From contig JBAQPP010000026.1 in the NCBI GenBank assembly GCA_049305865.1, positions 17,845 to 81,844 of the forward strand: a stretch of 64,000 nt of DNA, read 5' to 3'. Below are positions 55,888 through 64,000 of this stretch, piece by piece. Below the pieces are notes generated by a model. The model did no database searches, had not been told where the DNA came from, and saw only the letters and a list, made by a program, of their open reading frames with translations. The first letter of the stretch is position 1. Each line of letters starts with the position of its first letter. The position numbers were made by a program, and so were the translations under genes. The DNA is from UBA6263 sp049305865 (GTDB lineage: Bacteria; Patescibacteriota; Gracilibacteria; Absconditabacterales; Absconditicoccaceae).

Positions 55888-55989
55888 ATGAGAAAATGTA
55901 ATGCTCGTAAAAGAGCGCTCCGTTCGATACGGAGTAAAAGGAAAAAAAAGATTAAAAAAAGTCTAAAAAAAAGGTTAAGGCAATGATAA
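55888..55989 (+). CDS. Tiny basic protein with strong Shine-Dalgarno
   Basis: 33 residues, over half Lys/Arg (MRKCNARKRALRSIRSKRKK...), ending TGA-TAA, so the last residue is glycine under code 25. AAAGGAGG sits 7 bp before the ATG, unique in this window, and a terminator follows at once. It is comparable in size and charge to small ribosome-associated proteins such as bTHX or the COX24-like bS22, but I cannot assign it. Confidence 0.65.
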
Positions 55990-56001
55990 CTTTCTATCAA
56001 T

Positions 56002-56036
56002 AAAGTCTGGACGTATTTTGTATTCCAGACTTTTTT
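56002..56036 (+). terminator. Rho-independent terminator, possibly used from both strands
   Basis: AAAGTCTGGA / TCCAGACTTT stem (56002-56011 with 56024-56033), 12-base loop, T-run. The convergent minus-strand gene stops at its edge. Confidence 0.9.
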
Positions 56037-56544
56037 AATATATTTTTAATTGTTTGAGTATATTGATTATTTTATAATTTATTTCTGGATATTTCATAAA
56101 AACTGATACTATAATTATAGCAGAAAAAACAAAAATATTTAATACTATTCAATAATAAATAGTTCTTTTTTTTGTTTCTAAAACATTAGATCGGCCAAAC
56201 CAAAAAGAATAAAGTTTTTTAGGAAATACACAACCAAGGATTCTCTCCACTATATTTGCACAAATTGTATCTTCATAATGAAATCAAATAATTCTAAGAA
56301 TTATATAAATCAATCAATTGATAAATATAATTATCAAGCTTAAAACGGTTAATATTATTGGAATAAATATTAAGTATAATCATATTTGAATTAATCAGTC
56401 TGGTATAGCATAGTATTCATTAACTATTAATCAAAGTATCAAAAGTATTATACTTCCAAAATACGTTATTCCAATTAAACTTTTGAAATCATATTTCCTC
56501 TGGTAGTCTATGTATCGATATTCGTCCTTGTTTTTATCCATCAT
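56035..56544 (-). CDS. Small membrane protein, unknown
   Basis: 169 residues from ATG 56544 (a second ATG follows directly). Three or four hydrophobic segments (about 23-42, 52-85, 133-150) and a charged N-terminus (MDKNKDEYRYIDYQRK). No motif recognised. The stop overlaps the terminator of the convergent small gene. Confidence 0.65.
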
Positions 56545-56621
56545 GTGTATCCGTATATATAAATTATTTTTTGTTTAAATAAAAAAATAACTAATTCAAT
56601 AGTTATCTTGATAATTTAATT

Positions 56622-56694
56622 TGGGGTGGCCGGGGATCGAACCCGGGACCACTAGCTTAAAAGGCTATTGCTCTACCGACTGAGCTACCACCCC
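56622..56694 (-). tRNA. tRNA-Lys (UUU)
   Basis: GGGGTGG/CCACCCC acceptor, D-arm GCTC/GAGC, anticodon loop CTTTTAA (UUU), T-arm CCGGG-TTCGATC-CCCGG, discriminator A. CCA is not encoded. Follows rpmB on the same strand. Confidence 0.93.
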
Positions 56695-56751
56695 CCAAAA
56701 ACACCTAATTCATTAGGCGCCTGTCTGCCTTATGCAGATTTAATCGCTTTT

Positions 56752-56940
56752 TTAGATAAACCCTTTCAATTTTTTATATATCTTCGAACTAATTTTTATA
56801 GTAGCTTTTGTTCAATCTTCAAAAGTAACCTTTTTATTAATAAGATTGGGTTTAAATGTTCTTTTTGTAGCTCTCATACTATGAGACCTATTATTTCATG
56901 ATGTTGTTCACTTTCATGTGAAATAACAAACTCTGGGCAT
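56752..56940 (-). CDS. rpmB: Ribosomal protein bL28
   Basis: 62 residues, the usual size. RVCYFTGKGTTSGNNRSHSMRATKRTFKPNLINKKV is the complete bL28 signature (C..TGK....GN..SHS...TKR.F.PNL). Last protein gene of the ribosomal run; tRNA-Lys follows. Confidence 0.97.
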
Positions 56941-56973
56941 TGTTATAAAACTAATGATTTAAAATCTATATTA

Positions 56974-57648
56974 TTATTTTTTCTCTCATTCTTTCTTTGC
57001 TTCTTTTTTCTCTGCTGTTGGAGCTGCTGTTGCTGGTGTTGCAGCTACTCATGCTGTTCACGCTGCTTCTCATTCTACAGCTGGGACTTCTTCTGTTTCT
57101 TCAGTAAACATCATAACTGTAACCATAGCTTGTTCTTGATCTTCAAGTATTTCAACTTTGGATCAAACGTCCAAATCTTTAACAAATATAACATCACTCA
57201 TTTTTTGTATGTTAGATATATCTATTTTGATTTCATGTGGTAAATCTTGTGGATAAGCTTCTACTTCAACAGTATCTTTTAGCAACTGAACCTTTCATTC
57301 TCACAATTTTTCTATACTTGATTCTCATACAAGAATAACATGTATTTCAGCAGTAACCTTTTCATCTCTACTTACAGCCAAGAAATCTATATGACTCAAA
57401 AAATCTGTAACTGGATCTACTTGTATATCATGGATAAGAGCCAATTGATCAATTCCTTCTCATGTAATTGTAATAGGAGTAGAGTGTCATGCTTTTTTAA
57501 ATAACTTCAAAAATTCGTTCTTATTACATGATATTAATATAGCTTCTTTAGTATGTTTACCATATATTACAGCTGGTATGATATCTTGTTTTCTCAATTG
57601 TTTAACCTTTTTACCAGTTATTTCACGAGATTGAACATTAAGTTTCAT
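56974..57648 (-). CDS. rplY: Ribosomal protein bL25 (CTC family)
   Basis: 224 residues, the long CTC form. It binds 5S rRNA. EITGKKVKQLRKQDIIPAVIYGK opens the L25 domain; DIQVDPVTDFLSHIDFLAV closes it. The TL5-type C-terminal domain follows (PHEIKIDISNIQKMSDVIFVKDL) with an alanine/glutamate/lysine-rich tail. Located between rplS and rpmB. Confidence 0.95.
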
Positions 57649-57680
57649 TTATACTATTTTCAAAATTTAAAAACATAACT

Positions 57681-58139
57681 TTATTCTGATTTCACTTCTT
57701 CTATAATTTCTTCTTTTTTTACAACTTTCTTTGTGGTTTTTTTTACAGCTTTTTTTCATCACTTAACCAAATCGATATCTTTATTTTCGTTTGTTAATTT
57801 GCTCTTGAATCTTGCATCTTTTCAAACTTTTTCTCTTATGTAATACAATTTTGATCTTCTAGTTTTGTAATCATCAAGCAATAATACCTTATCAAATTTT
57901 TTGAATGATAAAGGATATATTTTTTCTATTGTCATACGAGTCACTGGTCATCTTATAGTAAATGTACCATCTGGATGATTTGGTTTTTTAACACTGATCA
58001 CGAGTCATTTGAATTTCCATATTCTATTTCATTCTCATTCAGTCAATTTTTCGTGTATCTCCAAAAACATTCATGCTTTCACTGGTAATATGTTTTCACC
58101 ATTTTTATCGTAGATATTTTTTAATCTTGAATAATTCAT
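57681..58139 (-). CDS. rplS: Ribosomal protein bL19
   Basis: 152 residues. VTRMTIEKIYPLSFKKFDKVLLLD and TRRSKLYYIREKVGKDARFKSK are diagnostic (G.GVE..FPL.SP.I......G.VRRAKLYYLR...GK.ARI). A lysine-rich extension follows (GGKKAVKKTTKKVVKKEE), longer than in most bacteria. Confidence 0.94.
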
Positions 58140-58165
58140 TTTTACTTTTTTATCATTTAATAAAA

Positions 58166-58309
58166 CTATTTAGCCTTACTATTCATTACCTTCGCTTTCC
58201 ATTTTTTTTGTTGTTCAAGCGATTTTCTAACATCCATAATTACAACTTTTTCGACTCTTATCAAAGCCTTGTTCAACTTTCTTTTTGCTCTTGTTTTTAA
58301 TCTAACCAT
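58166..58309 (-). CDS. Small basic protein between rpsP and rplS, unknown
   Basis: 47 residues, basic and helical (MVRLKTRAKRKLNKALIRVEKVV...). Its ATG overlaps the TAA of the upstream gene (TAATG), so the two are coupled. There is no glycine. In other bacteria rimM/trmD or a KH-protein gene lies between rpsP and rplS; this is neither. Possibly a lineage-specific ribosomal component. Confidence 0.6.
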   Translation of the reverse strand: MVRLKTRAKRKLNKALIRVEKVVIMDVRKSLEQQKKWKAKVMNSKAK

Positions 58310-58578
58310 TATACAGATACTTTAGATACTAAATCGTTTAATCATTTTCTTTCCAAAAATTTAACCACTTCAGCGTTCCTTATTCAATATTTTTTTAATC
58401 TCGTAAGTGCTTTTTTCTTGGTATCGATAGTCCATTTTGTTTCTCACATTTTCTCTTCTTTCTTTAAAGTATCAATATACCATTCGATAGCCTTATCGTG
58501 CTTATCTCATGACTTTTGTTTTGCTATATTGAGTTTGAAGAAGACTCTTGGATATTTTCCTCCATTGGTATTTCCCAT
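58309..58578 (-). CDS. rpsP: Divergent ribosomal protein bS16
   Basis: 89 residues. PRVFFKLNIAKQKSGDKHDKAIEWYI compares with the S16 opening (RPFYRIVVADSR..RDG..IE.LG.Y), and KALTRLKKYGIRNAEVVKFLERKGL with its end (R..YWL..GAQPSD.V..LL.K.GL). Position next to rplS in a ribosomal cluster supports this. Conserved residues are few, so the call is tentative. Confidence 0.6.
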
Positions 58579-58614
58579 TTTATATATTTTAATATTAAAT
58601 ATTATTAATAATGA

Positions 58615-59070
58615 TTAACTAATATATTTTGCCATATAAGCAAATGCTTTGTTTGCTTCAGCCATTCTATGTGTTTCTTCTTTTTTCTTCACAGCAGATC
58701 ATTGACTAGAATAAGCAGCTAATATTTCTTCTGCTAACTTTTTGTACATTGGTTTTCATTTTTTACTATTAGCAGCATCAAGTATCCATTTTATAGAATA
58801 GAATAATCTTTTATTAGCTTTTACTTCTACAGGCACTTGATAAATTGATCATCAAATTCTTTTTGATTTGATCATGACAGTAGGAGACGCATTTTCTATA
58901 GCGGTTTCTACAACTATAACAGGGTTCATATGTCAGCTAATTTTAATCTCTCTCAAAGTATTTTCAAAAATCTTTTTAGCTATACTTTTTTTTCAGCTTT
59001 CCATAAGATAATTTATTATTTTTTCGATTTTTTCGTTTGATTGAAATCAAACAAAATCTTTGTTAGTCAT
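58615..59070 (-). CDS. rpsG: Ribosomal protein uS7
   Basis: 151 residues, normal for S7. INYLMESGKKSIAKKIFENTLREI, NPVIVVETAIENASPTVMIKSKRIGGSIYQVPVEV and the end KKKEETHRMAEANKAFAYMAKY are standard S7 features (VEVK..R.GG..YQVPVEV; H.MAEANKAFAH). It follows rpsL by 30 bp, the usual str-operon order, though fusA and tuf are not next. Confidence 0.96.
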
Positions 59071-59100
59071 CGTGGTATATTAGATAAATATTATAAAAGG

Positions 59101-59517
59101 TTATGCTTTGGGTCTTTTGCAGCCATACAATGACCTTGATTGTTTTCTAGTTCCTACTGGGTTTGCATCGTATTTTCATCTAACGATATGATATTTCACA
59201 CCTGGTAGATCTTTTACTCTTCATCCTCTTACAAGTACAACACTGTGCTCTTGTAATGTATGAGCTTCGCCCGGTATATAAGCCAATACTTCTGCTCCGT
59301 TTGATAATCTTACTTTTGCAAATTTTCTCTGAGCTGAATTTGGTTTTTTTGGACCCATCACAGAAACTTTTAGACAGACTCATCTTTTGAATGGAGCTGG
59401 CTTATCTATTTTTTTATTACTTTTCAATTTATTTATTCCAAATTGCAAAACTGGAGCTTTTGATTTAACTCTTCTTTTTGTTCTTCATGTTCTGATGAGT
59501 TGATTAATAGTAGGCAT
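59101..59517 (-). CDS. rpsL: Ribosomal protein uS12
   Basis: 138 residues. PTINQLIRTGRTKRRVKSKAP opens the protein; [77 protein letters not shown] is the decoding-centre core. The usual T-P-K-K-P-N-S-A is [10 protein letters not shown] here. First gene of the ribosomal run; the 280 bp upstream hold only a terminator and AT-rich sequence. Confidence 0.97.
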
Positions 59518-59753
59518 AAATATATTTTACAAATAATTTAAAATTACAAAAAAATAACACGTAGAAGAACATATATATAATTACTTTTCAAAATCAAGAC
59601 AAAATTGGACAAAAGTACTTTAAGTTAACAATTGCTTTGTTTGTCATCTGTATATTAATTATCTATAACTAGCAGCAGATCATGCGGAATATATATTGTC
59701 GTTACCTCATTATATAGCCTAAATAAGGGCAATTATAATTTATAAAATATAAA

Positions 59754-59784
59754 AAAACAGCCCGGTAAAAAACCAGGCTGTTTT
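59754..59784 (-). terminator. Terminator of the second T9SS-domain gene
   Basis: AAAACAGCCCGGT / ACCAGGCTGTTTT (59754-59766 with 59772-59784) with one mismatch; on the minus strand it is followed by seven T. Confidence 0.85.
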
Positions 59785-59801
59785 CAAAAAGTTGGGAAAG
59801 T

Positions 59802-62402
59802 TTACTTTACAAATTTGACAACTCCCACGTTGCCATTTTCGAATATAAACTTCATAAAATAAATTCCTTTGGATAGATAAGAAACATCCACCCTGAATTT
59901 TTCCGAATTCACTTTAATCGTTGATAACATGCTTCCAGTCAAGTTAAATATCTGAACATAGTCGGCTTTTTCTTCCATTTCTATATTCAAATAATCAATC
60001 GCCGGATTGGGATAGATTCTGATCTTGGAGGAATTTTGTTCCTCCACCCCAAGTCCGTTTACGACGGTAATTGTTACCATAGCTGAGTTTGTACAACCCA
60101 TGAAGTCTATGTACGTATATGTGATTGTGTGTATCCCTACACCAGCCATAGATGGATAAAACCATCCATTAACTACTCCGGGACCAGAATATCCTCCACC
60201 AAGTGGAATACCAGTATTTAACTGGAATGCTGCGGCATTCAAATCCACTGGATTGGGGAATATTGAATTGAATAGTACAGTTGGCAATGGATTTACTGCC
60301 AACAACTTACTAGCTGTTGCCTTGCAACCGTAAATGTTTTCATACTCATAATAAATGTTATAAGTACCCACCCCTACAGTTGAAGGGTAAAACAATCCGT
60401 TGTGTATTCCCTCTCCATAGTATGTCCCACCAACTGGATTTCCACCGGTTAATGTAAGTGGATTTGCATCCAGGCAAATTTGTTCCTGTGGCAAATTCAA
60501 ACTTACTATAACATTAGGATTTACAGTAATGGTTATGTTTGCACTAGCAGTACATCCAGATGTGTTTGTACCAGTTACAGAATAGTTAGTTGTTGAGCTA
60601 GGACTGACTGAAATCGAAGGAGTAGTAGCTCCAGTCGACCACAAGTAAGTAGTAGCTCCGCTCGCCGTCAAAATCACGCTTTCTCCATCACATATATTAT
60701 TGTTAGAAGCAGCAATTGTTATGACAGCGTATGAATTGACAATTACAGTAGCAAAAACAGTTTCTGAACATCCTCCACTTGCTGTTACGACTACACTATA
60801 AGTAGTGGTCGTATACGGCGTTACGTTAATCGAAGGAGTAGTAGCTCCAGTCGACCACAGGTAGTTTGTACCACCGCTAGCTGTCAGAGTTGTATTTTCT
60901 CCTACACATATATCCAAATCTCCGGATATATTAGCGTTTGGGGAAGCAACAACACTTGCATCTGTATTGGCAGTTGTAGAGCAACTATTTAAACTCACAG
61001 TCACTACGTAGTTACCAGAATTTATAATGCTTGCATTTGTAATAACCGGATTTTGCATATTTGAACTGAATCCATTTGGTCCAGTCCAAGCATAGCTCGA
61101 TCCATTTGTAGCACCAACATATAGGCTTAAATTGGAACCCTCACACACCGGACCATTGTTTCCAATAGTACTGATGGTGGGTATTGCATTCACAATTACT
61201 GCCGTGTTTGCACTAGTACTACATCCGCCCAAACTTACAACACAGTTATAGTTTCCTGAGTTAACAGTAGTTGCATTTGGAATGCTTGGATTTTGAACAT
61301 TAGAACTGAAACCATTAGGTCCCGTCCAATAGTAGGTAGATCCAGCGTTTGCAGTAGCATTCAGATTAATCGAATTGCCTGAACATACGGGTGAATTACT
61401 GCCAATAGCTGTAATCACGGGCACAGGATTTACTACAACATTTGTTGTATCAGCAATGGATGTACACCCATTGAGATTAACTACAAGAATGTAGTTACCA
61501 GCGTTTGCTGTAGTTGCATTTGGAATGCTTGGATTTTGCAAATTGGAAGTAAAGCCGTTAGGCCCCGTCCAAGCATAGGTCGAACCGGTATTTGCTGTAG
61601 CAGTTAAGTTCAATACAAACCCTTCACATACAGGCGAATTACTTCCAATAGAACTAATCACAGGGCTAGGATTTACAACAGCTACTGTCGAAACAGTAGA
61701 TGAAGAGCATCCATTCAATGTTGCTGTACAATAGTAAGTGCCGGCATTTGCTGTAGTTGCATTTGGAATGCTTGGATTTTGCAAATTGGAAGTGAAGCCA
61801 TTAGTCCCCGTCCAATAGTAGGTAGATCCTGCATTTGCACTAGCATTTAAATTCAAAGTATTACCAGTACATATAGGCGAATTACTTCCTATACTCGTAA
61901 ATGTTGGCAAAGGATTTACAGTAACCGTGCTGTTCAAAGTAACCGAACAGCCATTTGCTCCTGTAATCACGACAGAGTAAGTAGTGGTCGCAGATGGCGT
62001 TACGTTAATCGAAGGAGTAGTAGCTCCAGTCGACCACAGATAACTTACACCACCAGTCGCAGTCAAAGTGACAGTTATACCAGCACAAATTGTTTGACTA
62101 GTCGTGATAGTGCCGACTGGCAGAGCATTAACCGTGATGTTAAAGGTGTCAGCTAGCATCCACGTGACGCCTGCAAATACATTCACAATATAAGTCGTGT
62201 TTGTTATAGGACTTACAGTAATTTGTGGCGTGTATTGTGGTGGAACAGTGTTCCACTGGTACAATGTAGCACCAGGATATACAATTCCAATTGTGGTACT
62301 TGTTCCAGAACAGATGGTGTCATTGAAGACGCCAGCGTTCACCTGCATCGTTACGATCATAATGACCATAAAAGTCAGGATTTTTGTAAAAAGTTTTTTC
62401 AT
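59802..62402 (-). CDS. Ig-like-repeat adhesin with T9SS sorting domain (Bacteroidota-type)
   Basis: 866 residues from MKKLFTKILTFMVIMIVTM (62402); an in-frame ATG at 62429 would spoil the signal peptide. After cleavage (near VNA) come about five 80-residue Ig-like repeats with IGSNSPVC.G..LNL.A and YYWTG-NGFTSN-QNPSIPNA, interspersed with repeats carrying YLWSTGATTPSINV, and a type A sorting domain (RIYPNPAIDYLNIEM ... GIYFMKFIFENGNVGVVKFVK). Such proteins are surface adhesins of Bacteroidota. There is no TGA codon in 866 codons despite many glycines. Like the gene at 51819 it is probably imported. Confidence 0.95.
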   Translation of the reverse strand: MKKLFTKILTFMVIMIVTMQVNAGVFNDTICSGTSTTIGIVYPGATLYQWNTVPPQYTPQITVSPITNTTYIVNVFAGVTWMLADTFNITVNALPVGTITTSQTICAGITVTLTATGGVSYLWSTGATTPSINVTPSATTTYSVVITGANGCSVTLNSTVTVNPLPTFTSIGSNSPICTGNTLNLNASANAGSTYYWTGTNGFTSNLQNPSIPNATTANAGTYYCTATLNGCSSSTVSTVAVVNPSPVISSIGSNSPVCEGFVLNLTATANTGSTYAWTGPNGFTSNLQNPSIPNATTANAGNYILVVNLNGCTSIADTTNVVVNPVPVITAIGSNSPVCSGNSINLNATANAGSTYYWTGPNGFSSNVQNPSIPNATTVNSGNYNCVVSLGGCSTSANTAVIVNAIPTISTIGNNGPVCEGSNLSLYVGATNGSSYAWTGPNGFSSNMQNPVITNASIINSGNYVVTVSLNSCSTTANTDASVVASPNANISGDLDICVGENTTLTASGGTNYLWSTGATTPSINVTPYTTTTYSVVVTASGGCSETVFATVIVNSYAVITIAASNNNICDGESVILTASGATTYLWSTGATTPSISVSPSSTTNYSVTGTNTSGCTASANITITVNPNVIVSLNLPQEQICLDANPLTLTGGNPVGGTYYGEGIHNGLFYPSTVGVGTYNIYYEYENIYGCKATASKLLAVNPLPTVLFNSIFPNPVDLNAAAFQLNTGIPLGGGYSGPGVVNGWFYPSMAGVGIHTITYTYIDFMGCTNSAMVTITVVNGLGVEEQNSSKIRIYPNPAIDYLNIEMEEKADYVQIFNLTGSMLSTIKVNSEKFRVDVSYLSKGIYFMKFIFENGNVGVVKFVK

Positions 62403-62676
62403 AGTTTTCGTTTTATTTTTGTTTAACAATTTTTTGGACTATATTTTAATGATCAGAATTCATATCACTTATACTTTTTTACTAAGATAAGTCAATGATA
62501 AATATATTTATTTATAAAATAAATAAGGTACTAAAAACTGGATAATAAATCATTGTAAATACAATTTTAAAGACATTTTTCATCAATAAATAAAGACGTT
62601 GAAAAAATAAAAAAATTCTTTAGTATAAATTACGTCTATTATTGATACTAATACGATTTATTATTTAAAATAAAAA

Positions 62677-63762
62677 ATGACTTATACTGTAAGTAAAAAA
62701 GCAATTTTATGAATATCTATTTTCACATTGATTGTGTGATTTACATTTGCAAAAACAAACGACACTATCTGTACTATGGAGTATGCTCCTGTATGTGCTT
62801 CAGTACAAGTCCAATGTATCAAAGCTCCATGTCCACCTATCGAGCAAACATTTTGAAATAAATGTCAGATGAATGCAAATTCACTTGCAAAATTTCTCTA
62901 TGAATGAGAATGTTGAACACCAAAACCTGACCTATCCAATTGCGAAACATATTTTGATTGATGTAACAACTGCTCTGTAGTTGACTGAAAATTGTTGGCA
63001 TGTACAGAAATGTATTGTGAAATACCAACACAAGCAAAATGCATAAAAGAAAAATCTATCTGAATGGCCAATCCTGCCTCAGTTTATTGTCAAAAAAATT
63101 GATGAACTTTGGAAATCAAATCTGACGAAAAACGACAGTATGGAATATGCCAATTTGCTGATGGATCTAATTGTGAAGAGCGAGCTTATTATAGATGAGA
63201 ATGCAAAAAAGCATCTCCAGTAGAAAAATATTTATCATGATATATAGCAAAAAATTCTGATCAATTCCCTGATATACAATCCAAGATTTCATTCTTACAA
63301 AATCTAAAAAATAGATTCACAGTAACATATAGAAACTTAGCATCTAGCATACAAAATTTTATAGAAATGTTATACTATAGTGATTACGAAAAGAAAAAAT
63401 TTACATTAGATATTGACTGAAGATTTATTTCTTTTAGTTTACATATACCAAAATCACGAAAGAATAAATATAGTGAGCATACTATTATAGAAAAATATTC
63501 AAATACATTGGTATTTAAATATAGTCAGCCAAAACTAGATAAAAATATGATATTTAGTATCACTGTTGTTACGACGGCTAATCGAGAAAATTTAGTTAGC
63601 CAATGATTATTGAATACAAATAAAATAACGCAGTCAGATTGATATGTTTTCTATTATTCTCAAGCTCTAGATATGCCTTATACTTGAAAATATGCACAGG
63701 AATACTGAGATATGATCTGAAGCATAGAAGATATAATCCAAACATTTAAACTCATCCAATAA
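62677..63762 (+). CDS. Secreted Kazal-like and DUF333 protein
   Basis: 361 residues. Signal peptide (about 1-25). CTMEYAPVCASVQVQC ... TFGNKCQMNANSLAKFLYEGEC is Kazal-like (C.....PVC......TF.N.C), a serine protease inhibitor fold. After a second cysteine-rich stretch comes DUF333 (ANPASVYCQKNGGTLEI ... YGICQFADGSNCEERAYYRGEC, about 130-180). The rest (about 185-361) is an uncharacterised domain with NRFTVTYRNLASSI and SLHIPKSRKN. It may guard the cell against proteases, including its own subtilisin-like enzyme; this is a guess. Confidence 0.85.
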
Positions 63763-63805
63763 TAAAAAAATAAGCTCAAACTTTAAATATATTATATTCT
63801 GCTAT

Positions 63806-64000
63806 ATGAAAAGACAGAACAATTCTTGACCAGAAAAAAAAAGAGAAGAATGACATGGCAAACAACCAGAATTTATAAGCTTGGATATGACTAAGTCAGA
63901 AATATATAAAGATCTTGTGAATAGTTTCATCACTTGAAAACATCCTTTACAAGATAAGCTAAGTATATTAGACTTACCCAAACTTCATGCTCTTACAGTC
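63806..64000 (+). CDS. Unknown protein (3' partial)
   Basis: 65 residues visible, running off the window. Hydrophilic N-terminus (MKRQNNSGPEKKREEGHGKQ) followed by EFISLDMTKSEIYKDLVNSFITGKHPLQDKLSILD. No signal peptide; no family can be assigned from this part. Confidence 0.6.

Noticed and set aside
51819..62402. Whole 51.8-62.4 kb block as a bacteroidete contig fused by misassembly
   Set aside because: Between the two T9SS-domain genes lie code-25 genes (ribosomal proteins, GH108-like), so one simple fusion cannot explain it. Separate small artefacts remain possible and need coverage data.

Overview
The window only makes sense if TGA is read as glycine (translation table 25). With the standard code nearly every gene shatters into short pieces; with TGA=Gly, long family-matching proteins appear (RRF, YidC, PilT, RNase III, SecF, MurG, ComEC, S7, S12, L19, L25, L28). 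Together with AT-richness, near absence of Shine-Dalgarno sites, and a surface-protein-heavy gene set, this points to Absconditabacteria (SR1) or Gracilibacteria, i.e. Patescibacteria/CPR epibionts. The window does not decide between the two. All CDS calls below use TGA=Gly and stop at TAA/TAG.

Layout. 1-8210: tandem family of seven signal-peptide/one-helix membrane proteins plus two small secreted proteins on the other strand; I read this as a WxL-like surface display locus. 8314-15282: frr, yidC, a FecR-like protein, a Na/Pi-type transporter, tRNA-Gly, mtgA. 15288-18303 (minus): pilT and pilin-like genes. 18488-24931: lipoprotein, LCP-family ligase, chorismate-mutase-fold protein, rnc, secF, pseudouridine synthase. 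24932-27580: a HigA/XRE-type regulator behind an operator array, murG with its own operator-like palindromes, SemiSWEET. 27734-34763: giant secreted lamin-tail/thermonuclease protein, pyruvyltransferase, comEC. 34835-35290: tRNA-Arg and a GIY-YIG gene sitting between the two ends of a dispersed repeat. 35389-45816: subtilisin-like surface protease, a repeat-rich 1.25 kb leader region, the probable S-layer protein, and an LRR lipoprotein. The protease and S-layer protein share an SLH-like domain. 45957-51540: two TGA-free genes, repeats, dnaJ, unknown proteins, a CAP-domain protein. 51819-53237 and 59802-62402: two standard-code-compatible genes with Bacteroidota-type T9SS sorting domains, apparently imported. 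53478-59517: a possible muramidase, a tiny basic protein, tRNA-Lys and a ribosomal protein cluster. 62677-64000: Kazal/DUF333 secreted protein and a partial gene.

How it fits together: the window is dominated by envelope and exterior biology (S-layer, anchored protease, nuclease, DNA import, type IV pilus motor, peptidoglycan synthesis). That suits a cell living on, and probably feeding from, another bacterium. At least two families of dispersed palindromic repeats (called A and B here) occupy most long intergenic gaps, and related short palindromes lie in frame inside two genes.
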